NCBI GenBank assembly: GCA_954871525.1
Contig: OX940870.1
Span: 13,175,501 to 13,239,500, forward strand
Length of the DNA stretch: 64,000 nt
Source: Parietaria judaica
Taxonomy: Eukaryota; Streptophyta; Magnoliopsida; Rosales; Urticaceae
Reading direction: 5' to 3'
Part shown: piece after piece, positions 1 to 11,969 of the stretch
Numbering within the stretch: the first letter of the stretch is position 1
Layout of the letters: the number at the start of each line of letters is the position of its first letter
Position numbers and translations under genes: made by a program
The notes under the pieces: model-generated
The model's input: only the letters and a program-made list of their open reading frames with translations
Databases searched by the model: none
Told to the model about the DNA's origin: nothing

Positions 1-3000
1 ATAAATATTTTTTTTTTCTTTCCAACCTCAATTCATTTGTCTTATCGGGACTGATGTAAATGTGGAGGATCAAATAAAAGCGCAGTTGATTCTTAGTGAA
101 TTGTAGCTGCAAGAGCTATCGTCACAAGTGTTTTTGTTTAAAGATATATGACGAGACGACGTTGGCTCACTAAAAAAGACCGCATCCCGACAAAAGTGAC
201 ACATTAACATGATATCTCGATACGGTGATTCTTTTGGCTCACTCATCTTGAGGTAGATCTCATCGTTTTTGGACCGCGATATTATTTATTCTTAGCAGAA
301 ACTTATCTCGTGTTAAATATTACGAGACTTCATCTTAAACTTAATCTGCAATCATAACCTTAAAAAGTTTATTAAATCCTCGTATCTTTTCAATCTAAAA
401 ATCGACTTTTACCGGCGCAACACAAAGGAAAACTTCGATGCGTTGTCATGAACGCCGGTGGGCCAAATATATATAAAAAAGAAGTGATACGTTCCTAGAA
501 TGTGATATTGACAAATTTGGAATTATTAATGCTGTTGAGAATTATGGTTAGGCGATAGTTGTTGATAAATTATATATTTAAAGAGTCTGTCAATTGTGAC
601 GGACTGACGGTATTGGGTCTTCAATTATGGACATGTTTTTTTCATAATTAAAATTTAAAATTATGGACAGCTTTTCTCCCACTTGGAAACTCCTAAATGA
701 TAGCTTTTCTAGCTAGCTCTTTTGTTTATCCATTATTGCTTCTCACAATCAAGTTTAAATGATCTGTAATGTCATAAGATTATTAATAAATAATAAATGA
801 TTTGGTAACGCATATCATGTATTCAAATGAATTTATACGTGTCACCATTTATATTTGTCTTTACTTGCTAAATACAACACGTTATAATTAACCAAGATAT
901 GGAATTCTAATAAAATATAATATTAGAATTCTTGTGTAGGTATGCATTTCGAATTACTTTATATAATTTGTTCGTAATATTCTTGCTCAAGTGAGCATGC
1001 ATTAACTATATATACATATATTCTAATTAAATTGATTGATGCAAGTGTTAAACTAGATTTACTTATGGTATGGGTAATGACACAACTAATAACAATCCAT
1101 ATAATTACGTTTGAGATTCGACCTCTCAACCTTTTCTAATTAATTTAATTAATTTTATGTTTATTCATTTCAAGGAGTTCTAGATTGACAAGATTATTCA
1201 ACAATCAACATTAATCATTATATTAAAAAAGAAATATTATTAAGCTATATATCATCACGTAATTGAACGATTGGATTAAAATTGCTTTGTTTTACTATAC
1301 TAAGGTTTTATGTGTTCCAAGTGTTTATCTGATTTATAACATCATGGTCATTAATCAATATTCTAGATGAAAAATAGTAATATAATACTCCATTTCTACC
1401 TCATTATTCACGATGAATAATAATATCAATAAATTATTTATCATTGTACTGTGAATGTTGGTTCAAATAAAGTTTCAGACATGGAAGACATGCCTAGAAT
1501 ATATGAGAGAAAGAAAATTCAATTATAATTATGGACCATGCCAACGGTGAATTTTTCATAGATTTTTATTTTTATTTTTATTCATAATGTCCCGTCTTTA
1601 ATATATGAAAGAGAACATAAATGAGCCTTGGAGCTATAGATATAAATAGAATAAATTACTTATTACCTGTTTTACTGGTTCCATCAATTAGGGACTTAAA
1701 AAAGAAAATACTAAAAATGAATAATGCTGCTAAATTTTTTTGCCAAACACGACTTACTCCTTGAAACAATAATCATGATATACTGAAGAATCAAGATTCA
1801 TGCTAATTTTATTTACCAAAATGAAATTCTCTATAAACTTATACTTATATAAGTTATAAGTAATGGTATCAATAATAATATAGCCTTGATTTTATTTTTC
1901 TCAGTGGTTTTTTAATAGTTTCAGTTAATTACACAATACTTATTTCATATGAACCATCGGATCCAGATTTTGACGGTCAAAATTTAATTTACCTTATTAT
2001 ATAAAGAAAAAAAAGTTTGAATGTAAATCTGGCGTGTTTGTATTAATGAGGTTATTAAGGGAATTGGGCATTTGAAGAGGGTAGTCCACCAACTGCATGG
2101 CATATTATATGGTAATAAAGGAATATAATTTTGGCTATTTAATTTCTGTACTTCTTATTATGATCGAAGGTCCCTTCCTCTGCACAGCTCTTAACTTCTT
2201 GATCGACCAACTTCTTTTCTTTGATCTCTCCACTTACAGTTATATATTAATGTTATTTTAAATTAAATTAAAATTGAAGAGTGTTAGAACTTTATTGTGA
2301 CATAAGAACTAACTTAACAAGCAAATACGAGAGTCAACACTCGCAGTTACAGGTGAGCAGTTGCTTTAATTAAAAGGGATTCAACCTTGAATAAAACTGA
2401 CTTTTTCTGTTTTGTTTTCATATGATCTTGTGTGAAGGGCAAATTCCATTAAGCTGATCAAGTACTAATATATAAGAGATTACATGATAATATTTTTGTA
2501 CTATAATTATCATGCATGCATATATATACCACGAAATTTATTGTATTTTGACGATCAGTTAGTTAAGTGAGCGAGGTGAACGAGCAAACTACGGGTGTGT
2601 TGTGCGTCCTGCTTTTATTTGTAAACCAGGATAACCAATACTCAATGCGGATTTGGACATGGATTGCCCGATCGGAGAAAGAGTTGAACACGGCTGAAAA
2701 AACTCACCGTGATATTGAAAACGAACTACATGTAGTGTATCTTTTTTATTTATTTAATTTCTAGTTTCATTTATATATTCTTTTATATTCTAAAATCAAC
2801 TTAAAAAATGGGACGAGCGGATAAAACGTGATGGGGGCGCGGGCACCACTAATTGTTACTACAAGCAATGACAAAAGTCGTCGCTATAAGCTAATTTTTC
2901 GTCGCTCAAAAGTCGTACGGACAATTATGATGGTGAAATCTCGTTTACATTTTATTAATGAATTATATAGTAAGCATATTATTAATTATATATTGTTAAG

Positions 3001-3649
3001 GAAGGATATATATAATTATTAACGTCTTTGAGAGCTTGTTTTTTTATTCAACCCTCTATACTATCGCAATAATTGCTAGTACCAAAAGCCATATATATAT
3101 GTGTGTATATAATATATTATATTAAGTTTTAAACTATAAATAATATTTTTTTTTGGATAACGCTTATATATGGGCATATCAATAATTGTTATTCATTTTA
3201 TGTCCACCAAATCTTATTACTGAACATTAATACAAAAAAAATTCCCATGCAATTGATCGGATGTCTTTCTTTGGTAAATATATTTAGTTCCCACCACCAA
3301 ATCTACTCAGAGCTAAATAAATAAAATTAATCACGAGTATTAAAACAATAGACGTAGATACATTTATAGTTAGTACGTGTACATTCCTCAAAGAATACAT
3401 GATAATAAACACATGTCAATCTGGATATTCTTTACCAAACAAACACAGTAAAAAATAATTTACTTAAACTATATTCTATATTCGGAAACATGCATGCATT
3501 ACAGACATCTACCTCTTCCACGTTTATTTTTAACAACCCGTGAATATTAAATCCTCAATGGCTCAATCATTAATGACCCCTTAATTAACATTTTTTTTTC
3601 AATTTTCATCGAGAAAAAAGAAAGAAAGAAAGAGTGTCCGATACTTTTT
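1..3649. other. AT-rich intergenic flank
   Basis: About 3.6 kb of AT-rich DNA with many stops in all frames. The short open frames at 2567-2764 and 2828-3022 have no recognisable domain and look like chance. I see no RNA gene or complete transposon. The last few hundred bases should contain the promoter of the downstream GDSL gene. Confidence 0.6.
902..931. repeat. Perfect short palindrome (11-bp arms)
   Basis: GAATTCTAATA at 902-912 is repeated as its exact reverse complement at 921-931 around an 8-base spacer. It could form a small hairpin. It may be a remnant of a miniature inverted-repeat element or simply chance in AT-rich DNA. Confidence 0.5.
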
Positions 3650-3652
3650 CCA

Positions 3653-3660
3653 TATAAAAT
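3653..3660 (+). promoter_or_regulatory. Putative TATA box of the GDSL gene
   Basis: TATAAAAT lies about 90 bases upstream of the ATG at 3750, a normal distance for a plant core promoter with a short 5' leader. It is followed by a pyrimidine-rich leader with T runs at about 3707-3730. This call rests on position and motif only. Confidence 0.45.
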
Positions 3661-3749
3661 GGCACATAAAGCACCTGAATGAGAAGAAACAACGCAAACT
3701 TCTCTATTTTTGTTTTTTTTTTTGTTTTTTTGACGAAACCCTTTAAGTC

Positions 3750-6700
3750 ATGTCTTCTTTTTACTCAAGTTTCTCGTCATCGATATCCATGGCTTCTGTG
3801 GCCATTTTATTTTGCTTCATAAATCCTTCGAGGGCTGCGATAAAGCTGCCGGCGAACGTGACAGTTCCGGCGCTGATCGTGTTCGGAGATTCGATAATGG
3901 ACACGGGCAATAACAACGGCCTCAAAACTCTGGTAAAGTGCGACTTTCCCCCCTATGGCAAAGATTTCAAAGCAGAAAAGCCCACCGGAAGATTTGGCAA
4001 TGGAAAGGTCCCATCGGATATGATAGGTACTTTCTTTCTCCTTACACATATACATACAATACAACATATATATATATGTATATATATATATATGTAGTTT
4101 TTCATGGACATTAAGTTACTATGTTGGGACTGTGGTATAATAACCGTTTCCATAATAAGAACTTTTACCACATATGTTTGTGAAAAAAAACATCAAATCT
4201 ATAAGAACGCATATCATTGCTAATATTAGTATACTACTTGCAATATGGTTTGCTTACATGTTGACTTTAGAATGCACCAAATAATTTTTTCAACATTCTC
4301 TAGTTATATACATATACATACACACAAACATATTATGTATATATATATATATGTATTGTCTGCTTGCAAGTTGAAACACTAGTGGTGGTGAATGACGATG
4401 ATATATATTATATATATAGTGCTAAAAATGGAAGTATCGGTAGAACCGGTTATCCAATGATTTTATAATTTTATTGGTCACTCTATCAATCTTTCGATTT
4501 CAAGTAAAGTGATAGCTTGTCATAGAGCTAATTTTTGTTTTATAATTGAACACGATATTTTTTAAAAATAAAAATAAAATATTATGTTACTGTATTCTGT
4601 ATTTGGTTCGGTTATACTCTTCTGATATAAGTGGACAGTATATATTTTGTGAATTAAGAGGGGCGGATGAAACATGTTGTGTAAACAACTCAATATTATT
4701 TTATTTTTGAGTGTAAATTACATAAAAATTTAGCTTAACATCATTCGATATATACTGAAATTTAAATATAACTCACTCAATTAGTTAAATCTTAGGGAAA
4801 AAAAAAAGTAAATATAACCCTGGTGGGTAATTTCTGATTCCGCCATTAAGTAGCTCAAATAATTAGTAATCGTACGAGTTTTTAACAAAAGAAGATTACT
4901 GATTCCCGACAGTCACGTTTTTCCATCTTAAGTATTATTTTATGACGAGAGTACATGTTTCCCTTAATACCTAAATTAATAATATTAAACTTCATCATTA
5001 TGATAGATAAGCATGAATATTTATAATATAGTTTTCTAAAAGAGGAGACGAGATTAGAAAAAGTCTGTTAGGATTTATTTTTCAATTAATTATGATCTGT
5101 AAAGTACCAGTAATACTAGCGGTACGCAGTGTCACAAACATGTGGGTAATTTATAATACAGAACTTAATATACGCTCAATAATATATTCTATATATAGCC
5201 TATAGTTGTAATACTTTTAAATGTTATATAGACAATATAGTGTGGTCTAGAATCGCAAACAAAATTGAATTAAGAATATAATTATAATAATGAAAAAAAG
5301 ATTTGGTTGCTGGTTGTGAGTTGTTGTGGTCCATGTCCAAAATTAAAGGTGCCATTTATATTTTTTTCATAAAATATATATTAAATTAGTGAATATATGC
5401 TTGTTTTGCTCTTCTTGACTTTTAGTAATGACGTGTTTTTAAGTCAATATGATCTAGCTAATTAATATAGAAGAAAAAAATAACTAATTACGACGTATAT
5501 ATTTTGAGTGAGTATAAGGTTATCACTACGTATTAAATTGCTAGTTTCTCCTAAAGATACCGCAGTTTATCAAAATTGTCACTCTTTATAAAATATTTAA
5601 CCTTTATTTTAAGAAATTTAAAGGTAACATTATTATTTATACAAAAAATTTGAGCCTTCGTGAATGGACAAAAGGCGGGAAGCCAAAAAGAAACTATTCG
5701 AAGAAGTTTCTAATCGGTAAAGAAAACTAGTTACTTTCTAAATTCAAATAAAATGGTGACAAACATTAGACACGGAGTGGGAAATTTTGAAACCCGTTAA
5801 AATTTTTGGGGAAAACCGAAACAAAAATAAGTTCAATGAATTAGTTTACACGTCAAATTATAAAGTGAGGAAAAATAAAATAAAATTAAAATGCCATACA
5901 ATATGATAATTTTTTTTTTCTTTTCAAAATGTAAGTTCAAAGAGTAAATTAATATAATTTTTTTCAAAGATTGATTCGTGATGAAGAACGATCTATATCG
6001 TACGATTATGATACGGTCAACCCTTTATTATACAGCGGAAGCGTTGGGGCTTGAAGAGTACTTGCCAGCATATTTGGATCCACACCTAAACCCTAGAGAT
6101 CTCCCCAAAGGCGTTTGCTTTGCTTCAGGTGGCTCAGGATACGATCCCATGACCCCCCAAATAGTGGTATATACATATATTCATAGATACACACATATAT
6201 AGTTTTACCAGTTTAATAATTAGCAAATTAACCAATATGTATTGCCCGAATAGGCCGTCCTGTCTATGTCGGATCAACTAAAGATGTTCAAAGAGTACAT
6301 CGCAAAGCTGAGAGCGACGGTAGGGAAGAATAGAGCGAAGTTCATCATAGAGAACGCCATGTATCTAGTCGTAGCCGGCAGTGACGACATTGCCAACACG
6401 TATTTCACCATTCCCATTCGAAAACTGCAATACGACGTCCCCGCCTACACCGACCTCATGGTCAAAGGTGCCATCGATTTTGTCAAGGTACGTATGATAC
6501 TAGATACTCCTTCCCCGTTGGTGTTGGGAATGTTATTATTTGGTTTGGTATGTTAACCCCGATCTTTTTCATATATATTATTTTGAGTTCCGTTTTCTTC
6601 TTTTTGTTTCTTAGCTAGTCTCAAGCAAATAAATTTTTTAGTTCATTTCGGGACTGAGAAGAAAATAATTGAATGCTTTTTAAGCTTGTGGTAGAATCAA

Positions 6701-7753
6701 AATTGTAACCCGATATATATATAGGGAAAATTGCGGCAAAAATACCCAACTTTTGGTCAAACTGCCTCCCGGGTACCCAACCTTTAAAACTGGCGGGAAA
6801 AATACCCAACCTGCTTTGACCGTGACTTTGGCATGAAAATGTTATTTTTTCCGTTAAAATTTGCCATGTGGGCGTTAGCGGCAAAAATACCCAACCTTTT
6901 TTTTGGAAAAATTATTTTTTAATTTTTTAATTTATGTTTTTCTTTTTCTTTAATTGATTAGTGATAATTACTTGAATTCCAAATGCATGGAATAACACAA
7001 AAGTTAGTCAAAACATCTATTGATTTCTTAAAGTGCTTGTATAAGCTCTCAGCCCACTTTAAGGGTTCCGTGAGCATTCAGAGACCATTTCTTGCAGGCT
7101 TTATGACTTTTGATAATATTTTTTTTACTCGCTATATTCTTAAACCATTTTTTTCAATACATTGACAATAATTGACAATATTAATTCGATCTAAAATGGT
7201 CAATTACCAATGAAAATGGTAATTAGGGCTGTAACCGGAGCAGTTATCCGGTTTTTTTGAACTACCCGTATCCGGATTCGTTTTTTTGGGTATCCAAAAA
7301 TCACTACCCGTATCCGGATTCGAAAATCCGGATACCCGAAAATCCAGATACCTATTCTCAAAACCCTGTTCAATTACTTAAAATACCCGTACCATTATGT
7401 TTAAAATTTCTCTTAATAATAAGATTTTTATCACCAAATGTAGCTTATACAAGCACATTAAGAAATCAATAGATGTTTTGACTAACTTTTGTGTTATTCC
7501 ATGTATTTGGAATTCAAGTAATTATCACTAATCAAGTAAAGAAAAAATAAATAAATTAAAAAAAATAATTATTTTTTAAAAAAGGTTGGGTATTTTTGCC
7601 GCTAACGGCCACATGAAGGATGTTAACGGAAAAATTAACGTTTTCATGCCAAAGTCACGGTCAACGCAGGTTGGGTATTTTTGCCGCCAATTTTAAAAGT
7701 TGGGTACCCAGGAGGCAGCTTGACCAAAGATTGGGTATTTTTGCCGTAATTTT

Positions 7754-7803
<50 letters not shown>

Positions 7804-9199
7804 CTCATAGCTCAACTACTCTTCATATATGTAATAAAATAGAATCGCGTTAAACTATTACTTGATTAATTTTTAATTTCGAAAAACTAATGCATTTGTA
7901 TAATCATAATTCTAAATATCACCACTAAATTATCTGTCGATAAGTTAATAACTTCAATAATATAATAAAATTCTATAAATTTAATATAATTGGATCTACG
8001 TATACCACAAAATAGCCTCAAATGATCTTTTTGAATACAAATATTGCATCACTTATTTTGACTTGTATGGTCCCACTCCCAACTATGATTAACGCTAAAA
8101 CTACCGTTTGTTTTTTCATAAAGGAAATACATGCTCTGGGTGCGAGAAGGATAGGGTTGTTTAGCGCGCCGCCGATCGGGTGTGTGCCGTCGCAGAGAAC
8201 CCTAGGCGGCGGGATTTTGAGAGAGTGCGCAGAGGAATACAACGAAGCTTCTATTTTATTCAACTCGAAGCTCTTCACCAAATTGAAGTCTCTCACGCCC
8301 AAGCTTCAAAATAGCAAGCTTGTCTATGTGGATATTTACAACCCTCTTCTTGACCTCATCGTCAACCACCAAAAATATGGTAATTAGTTCAAGGTTCAAA
8401 ATCTTATAACTGTGACAATCATATAAATAAGAAAACGACACTCATCAATAGAAGGATCGGATATAAAGGGTTAGGATACTCCTCAATTTTTTGTGACCGA
8501 AGTAATTAAATGAAGCAAAAAAACCTAACTATTAAGAAATAGGACACTACTCATCACTATAAGGTTCAAATCTTATAGTGACATCCATTAAAAAAAAAAA
8601 AAATTGTAGTGACATCTAATTATTAAGAAATAGGACACTACTCATCAATAGAAAATAAAAACAAAACTAATCACGCACATAATCACGTTTGAGGATCTAA
8701 TTAGTGAAAAAGGAAGACATTTGAAGATGAGTAAACGATAAATCCCAAATAAATAAATAAAAAACCCATTATTTGAAGCTAAACGAGATTTTGAAAATAA
8801 CGTTGATATATTCTTAAGTTCAAGGATATGTGCACTCCAAAACCAAGTTTACACTATAGGTAAATGTTTTTATTTTACTCCACTTTTTTATGTCGTATTC
8901 CACGAGGGCTTAAATCTTGTATATCTTTTATTTACAATTTAAAGCCGGTTTTCAACTAAGGCCACCATTCCGACCTTACACGCCTTAATATTGGAATATG
9001 ATGTTTAGGGTTTTCTTACGCGGACAAAGGGTGTTGTGGCACGGGCGTGATAGAGGTGGCGGTGCTTTGTAACCCTCTTTCGAAGCCTTGCGACGATCCC
9101 GACAGCCATATCTTTTGGGATAGTTACCATCCATCTGAGGCAGCGTTCAAGGTTCTCGTCCCCCAAGTTCTTCAGAAGTATGTCAAAGATTTTTTCTGA
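3750..9199 (+). CDS. GDSL esterase/lipase, EXL-like, five exons
   Basis: Exons are 3750-4026, 6036-6166, 6254-6487, 8124-8379 and 9009-9199. All introns are GT-AG and the phases agree, giving 1089 nt (362 aa plus TGA), the usual length for plant extracellular lipase-like (EXL) GDSL hydrolases. Residues 14-30 form a hydrophobic signal peptide, so a secreted or wall-located enzyme is expected. Block I VFGDSIMDTGNN holds the nucleophile Ser48. Block II is FASGGSGYDP with Gly124. Block III is AGSDDIANTYF, with Gly178 and Asp180 where many relatives have Asn. Block V is FWDSYHP with Asp337 and His340. The motif DKGCCGTG is at 305-312. Family enzymes hydrolyse acyl or cutin-type esters; the substrate here is unknown. 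The first ATG was chosen; Met14 is an alternative. Intron 1 is 2.0 kb, and intron 3 (1.6 kb) carries a transposon. No frameshift or stop breaks the model. Exons are clearly more GC-rich than introns. Confidence 0.9.
6725..7755. mobile_element. Long-TIR foldback (MULE-like) element in intron 3
   Basis: The outer left end begins GGAAAATTGCGGC and the right end finishes GCCGTAATTTTCC. The inverted homology continues inward: 6725-7051 matches the reverse complement of 7443-7755, including the block with a GGAATAACACAAAAG core. Arms are about 310-330 bp and the whole element about 1.03 kb with no coding capacity. It sits between ATATATAT tracts that could be a 9-bp duplication, as in Mutator-like elements, but the flanks are too simple to be sure. 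It lies entirely inside intron 3, so the coding sequence is unaffected. Confidence 0.7.
7261..7345. repeat. Duplicated, self-complementary motif inside the foldback element
   Basis: The 20-mer ACTACCCGTATCCGGATTCG occurs at 7261-7280, and a near copy lies at 7301-7322. Complementary CCGGAT/ATCCGG words follow up to about 7345. This loop region of the foldback element is not part of the long arms and may be a nested insertion or an internal hairpin. Confidence 0.6.
7756..7802. repeat. (TA)n microsatellite
   Basis: An uninterrupted AT/TA dinucleotide run of about 46 bases directly abuts the right end of the foldback element in intron 3. It probably grew from the AT-rich target site. It is likely to vary in length between individuals. 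Confidence 0.95.
8531..8647. repeat. 91-bp-period direct duplication in intron 4
   Basis: A 26-base word starting ATTAAGAAATAGGACACTAC appears at 8531-8556 and again at 8622-8647, with related sequence between the two copies (including a poly-A run). A shorter echo of the same text (ACACTCATCAATAG) lies at about 8437. This is a local tandem duplication within intron 4 of the GDSL gene. Confidence 0.8.
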
Positions 9200-9439
9200 T
9201 GATCGACGGCCGACGCTCTGAAAACATAAAATGATGCATTTGCTTGTTTAGTATACATATATGCTCGTTTTTTTTTTTTAAAGTGTAAAATAATTCATTG
9301 AATATCATTTACGATTCATATAGATTAAAAGTATATTATATTTGTAACAGGCTTTGGTTTCAAGAACTTAAATTAATTTAATATTTTCTCCTTGTTTTTA
9401 TTTATTTATTTAATTTATTTATATATTCACAAGTAAGGC

Positions 9440-9445
9440 AATAAA
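9440..9445 (+). terminator. Candidate polyadenylation signal of the GDSL gene
   Basis: AATAAA lies about 240 bases past the TGA at 9197-9199, in an AT-rich 3' region with T-rich stretches on both sides. Plant signals are loose, so the true cleavage site could use another nearby A-rich element. Confidence 0.35.
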
Positions 9446-9669
9446 TCAACAATTTTGCATGCAAGATAATCCCTCCTGTGAGAATTGTATATATATATCT
9501 TGAGTCTTCATGTTTTTCATCATGCAATCAAGTGGTCTTATTTTTGTGGCACAATCTATTATGAGTTTATTTACACATTTATTTGCACGAAGTTAAGGTT
9601 TTTTTGTTTTTTGTTTTTGTTTTTACTATTCAATTATAATTATTTATGAGCATTTTGGGCAAAGTATAA

Positions 9670-10102
9670 AATTCAAAGTCAATTTGTTTAAGTGGATCTT
9701 GAAGTGATTAACACTGAGTGACTATCTACAAAGAAGTCATCATCTATCCATCGATCAACAATTACTACTAGTTGCAACATACAAGAGGAGTTTCTAGCTA
9801 TATTTGTTCGGTGATTTTCGTCGATAAAGACGTTGCGTTAGATGACATGGTGTACGAAGTAGAGAACCGTGCAATTGGACGGCTTTGTGATCGACATTAG
9901 GCGTGGACCAGACAAGGAGATTCAACCTCGACTTGTGTGTGTGGGATCGGATCTTCAAGACGGATACGAGAAGCGTTCTGTAGAGATTAATATTTCATCC
10001 GGTAACATTCTTAATAATAGCGTTTGATGTCTAGATCATATTTTCTAAGATTTTCGGAATTTTCGCTTTCGGGAATATGTGTAATATTAGAAAAACCCAA
10101 CA
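9670..10102 (+). mobile_element. Copia LTR 3'-end fragment
   Basis: The stretch ends AAAAACCCAACA at 10102, as the Copia-4 LTRs end at 55009 and 62863. It shares with them, in order, a GACATGGTGTACGAAGTAGAG-like block, a cytosine-rich middle, a TCTAGATC block and a TTTCG..CGGGAA block before the terminus. No primer-binding site or internal coding region follows, so this is a truncated or solo LTR remnant. The left limit is approximate. Confidence 0.5.
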
Positions 10103-10232
10103 GACTTGACTAGCAAATGGATATAATTCGTGATATAGACAGACTAAAAACGAAGTAAAAATTATTGAAAATAAGTTATATTAATTTCTTATAATAAAAT
10201 TAAAATATATTAATTCCTACGATTCAATAACT

Positions 10233-10772
10233 TGTGAGCTTAAGCTTGACTTAGTCCGGATGATGACCAGAAGCCAAGACGGGTAGAAAGACTTGCGAGA
10301 AGTCAGCCCGGGTACAGACCAGAACAAAGGACAGACAGACGTTCAGCCCAGCTCGGGTGAACACATGAAGAGAGTCTGCATAGAAGGCAGCTCAGCCCGG
10401 AGCATACGAGCAGGTCAGCTCGGGGACAGAAAGACTGTCCGGGCAGAAAAGGGAAAGTCTACCCAGAAAGGAAAGCGCGTAGCTTGATGAGCAAGCAAAG
10501 ATTTGGCGAGATTATTTAGGGTAGTTTCCTGATTTAGTGCGATTCTGTTAGCTAGGGTTTTGCCAATGTGAGGCCTATATAAACGTAGCAGTGTACTCTG
10601 TAATTTAAGAGAGTTAAGAGTAGAGTCGAGTCCATTAAGTTTTTCGAGTTATCTTTGTAATTGCCTTCAATATTAATCAGAGAATCTCTCCTCCCAAATT
10701 CGTGTTCTTAAGTTCGTTTGATTCGTGGTGATTACTCGTGTTATTCGCAGATCCGTGGTTTGGGATCCAACA
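10233..10772 (+). repeat. Copia-1 5' LTR
   Basis: This 540-bp LTR begins TGTGAGCTTAAGC and ends GGGATCCAACA (TG...CA). TATATAAA at 10576-10583 is a good TATA box for the element's own transcription. It lacks one A (at the GGCAGCTC site) relative to the 3' LTR, so the short open frame in this copy differs from the one in the 3' copy. Confidence 0.95.
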
Positions 10773-10774
10773 AG

Positions 10775-10786
10775 TGGTATCAGAGC
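10775..10786 (+). promoter_or_regulatory. Primer-binding site, Copia-1
   Basis: TGGTATCAGAGC, two bases after the 5' LTR, is the standard copia site complementary to the 3' end of initiator methionine tRNA. Minus-strand DNA synthesis would start here. Confidence 0.9.
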
Positions 10787-10799
10787 TTCATCGAAGAAC

Positions 10800-11969
10800 A
10801 TGTCTTCATCAGAATCGACGATCGGAGATCTGGTTGTGAAGAAACCAGAATCCAGGGAAGGCACAGTGACGCTCCATTACCCCATGCTCACGAAGAGCAA
10901 TTACGCCGTGTGGGCGCTGAAGATGAGGGTAAACCTGCAAGCGCAGGGAGTGTGGGAGGCCATTGAAGGTGGCGACTCTGAAAGGCGCAAAGAAAGGATG
11001 GCACTCGCAGCAATCTACCAAGCTGTTCCAGAAGAACTCCTTCTCATGCTCTCTGAGAAGGATTCCGCAAAAGAAGCATGGAAGACGCTTCGGACTATGC
11101 ACATGGGCGCAGATCGCGTCAAGGATGCCAAAGTCCAGACCCTGAAGAGTGAATTCGAGGTCATGCGGATGAAGGAAAGCGAGTCGGTGGACGACTTCGC
11201 TCTGAGACTCACGTCCATTGTGACCGGCATACGCTCACTGGGGAACAAGGTGGACGAGACCACCATTGTCGCCAGATTTTTACGTGCGTTGTCTCGCAGG
11301 TACACGCAGATAGTGACGTCGATTGAGCAGTTCGGCGATCTCAAGACCATGACGGTTGAAGAGGTTGTTGGGCGTCTCAAAACCCACGAAGAGAGACTTC
11401 GGGGCTACGGCGACAAAGGAGACGAGCAGAATCTCCTACTCACGCATGAAGAGTGGACAGCGAGACAGAGAAGATCCGGGGGAGCCGAATCTTTCTCAAG
11501 TATCTCAGGACGGAATAGCTACAGTGGAGAAGTCCGAGGACGCGGACAAGGTCGAGGACGGAGTCGAGGCAGGGATTCGCGAGGACGCAGAAGCAGCTCG
11601 AGCCGTCAAGAAGGACCGACTCAAAGGGAAAAGAGCACGGTGAAGTGCTACTCTTGTCAGAAGCTCGGACACTTCGCATCAGAGTGTCGGAGCAGAAACC
11701 AGGGCGAGGAGGCGAACCTAGCAAGGTTCCCAGACGACCAGCCGGCATTGCTATTTGCCGAGCAGGCCGTACACCTGGTCGGACAGAACGGCGAGTACGA
11801 AGCCGAGGAGAACTGTCGGAGGTTCTCAGCGATCAACACTACCCGAAGAAGACCAGCGAGCAGGTCTTTCTCATCGAGGATAAGGTTTTTGCAAATCTCC
11901 TCACACACGATGAGAAAAGAGTCAGTACCGACGTATGGTATCTTGACAACGGGGCAAGCAACCATATGA
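10800..11969 (+). CDS. Copia-1 gag
   Basis: Capsid/nucleocapsid protein of the element. Starting from the ATG at 10800 (the frame is open from 10725), an N-terminal DUF4219-like part ([18 protein letters not shown]) leads into a UBN2-type gag domain ([19 protein letters not shown] to [13 protein letters not shown]). A basic, Arg/Gly/Ser-rich linker and one CCHC zinc knuckle ([14 protein letters not shown]) follow. Homology ends near [16 protein letters not shown] (about 11765). The tail to 11969 is out of register with pol and probably meaningless. The first half of this gag is unlike that of Copia-2, whereas the part from LLLTHEEW onward matches it. Confidence 0.85.
   Translation: MSSSESTIGDLVVKKPESREGTVTLHYPMLTKSNYAVWALKMRVNLQAQGVWEAIEGGDSERRKERMALAAIYQAVPEELLLMLSEKDSAKEAWKTLRTMHMGADRVKDAKVQTLKSEFEVMRMKESESVDDFALRLTSIVTGIRSLGNKVDETTIVARFLRALSRRYTQIVTSIEQFGDLKTMTVEEVVGRLKTHEERLRGYGDKGDEQNLLLTHEEWTARQRRSGGAESFSSISGRNSYSGEVRGRGQGRGRSRGRDSRGRRSSSSRQEGPTQREKSTVKCYSCQKLGHFASECRSRNQGEEANLARFPDDQPALLFAEQAVHLVGQNGEYEAEENCRRFSAINTTRRRPASRSFSSRIRFLQISSHTMRKESVPTYGILTTGQATI

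Noticed and set aside
2567..2764. 65-codon frame upstream of the GDSL gene
   Set aside because: No recognised motif or splice partner, and no supporting promoter; not enough to call a gene.
7620..7853. 77-codon frame ending in a long Ile/Tyr run
   Set aside because: It is translation of the foldback arm plus the (TA)n microsatellite within an intron.
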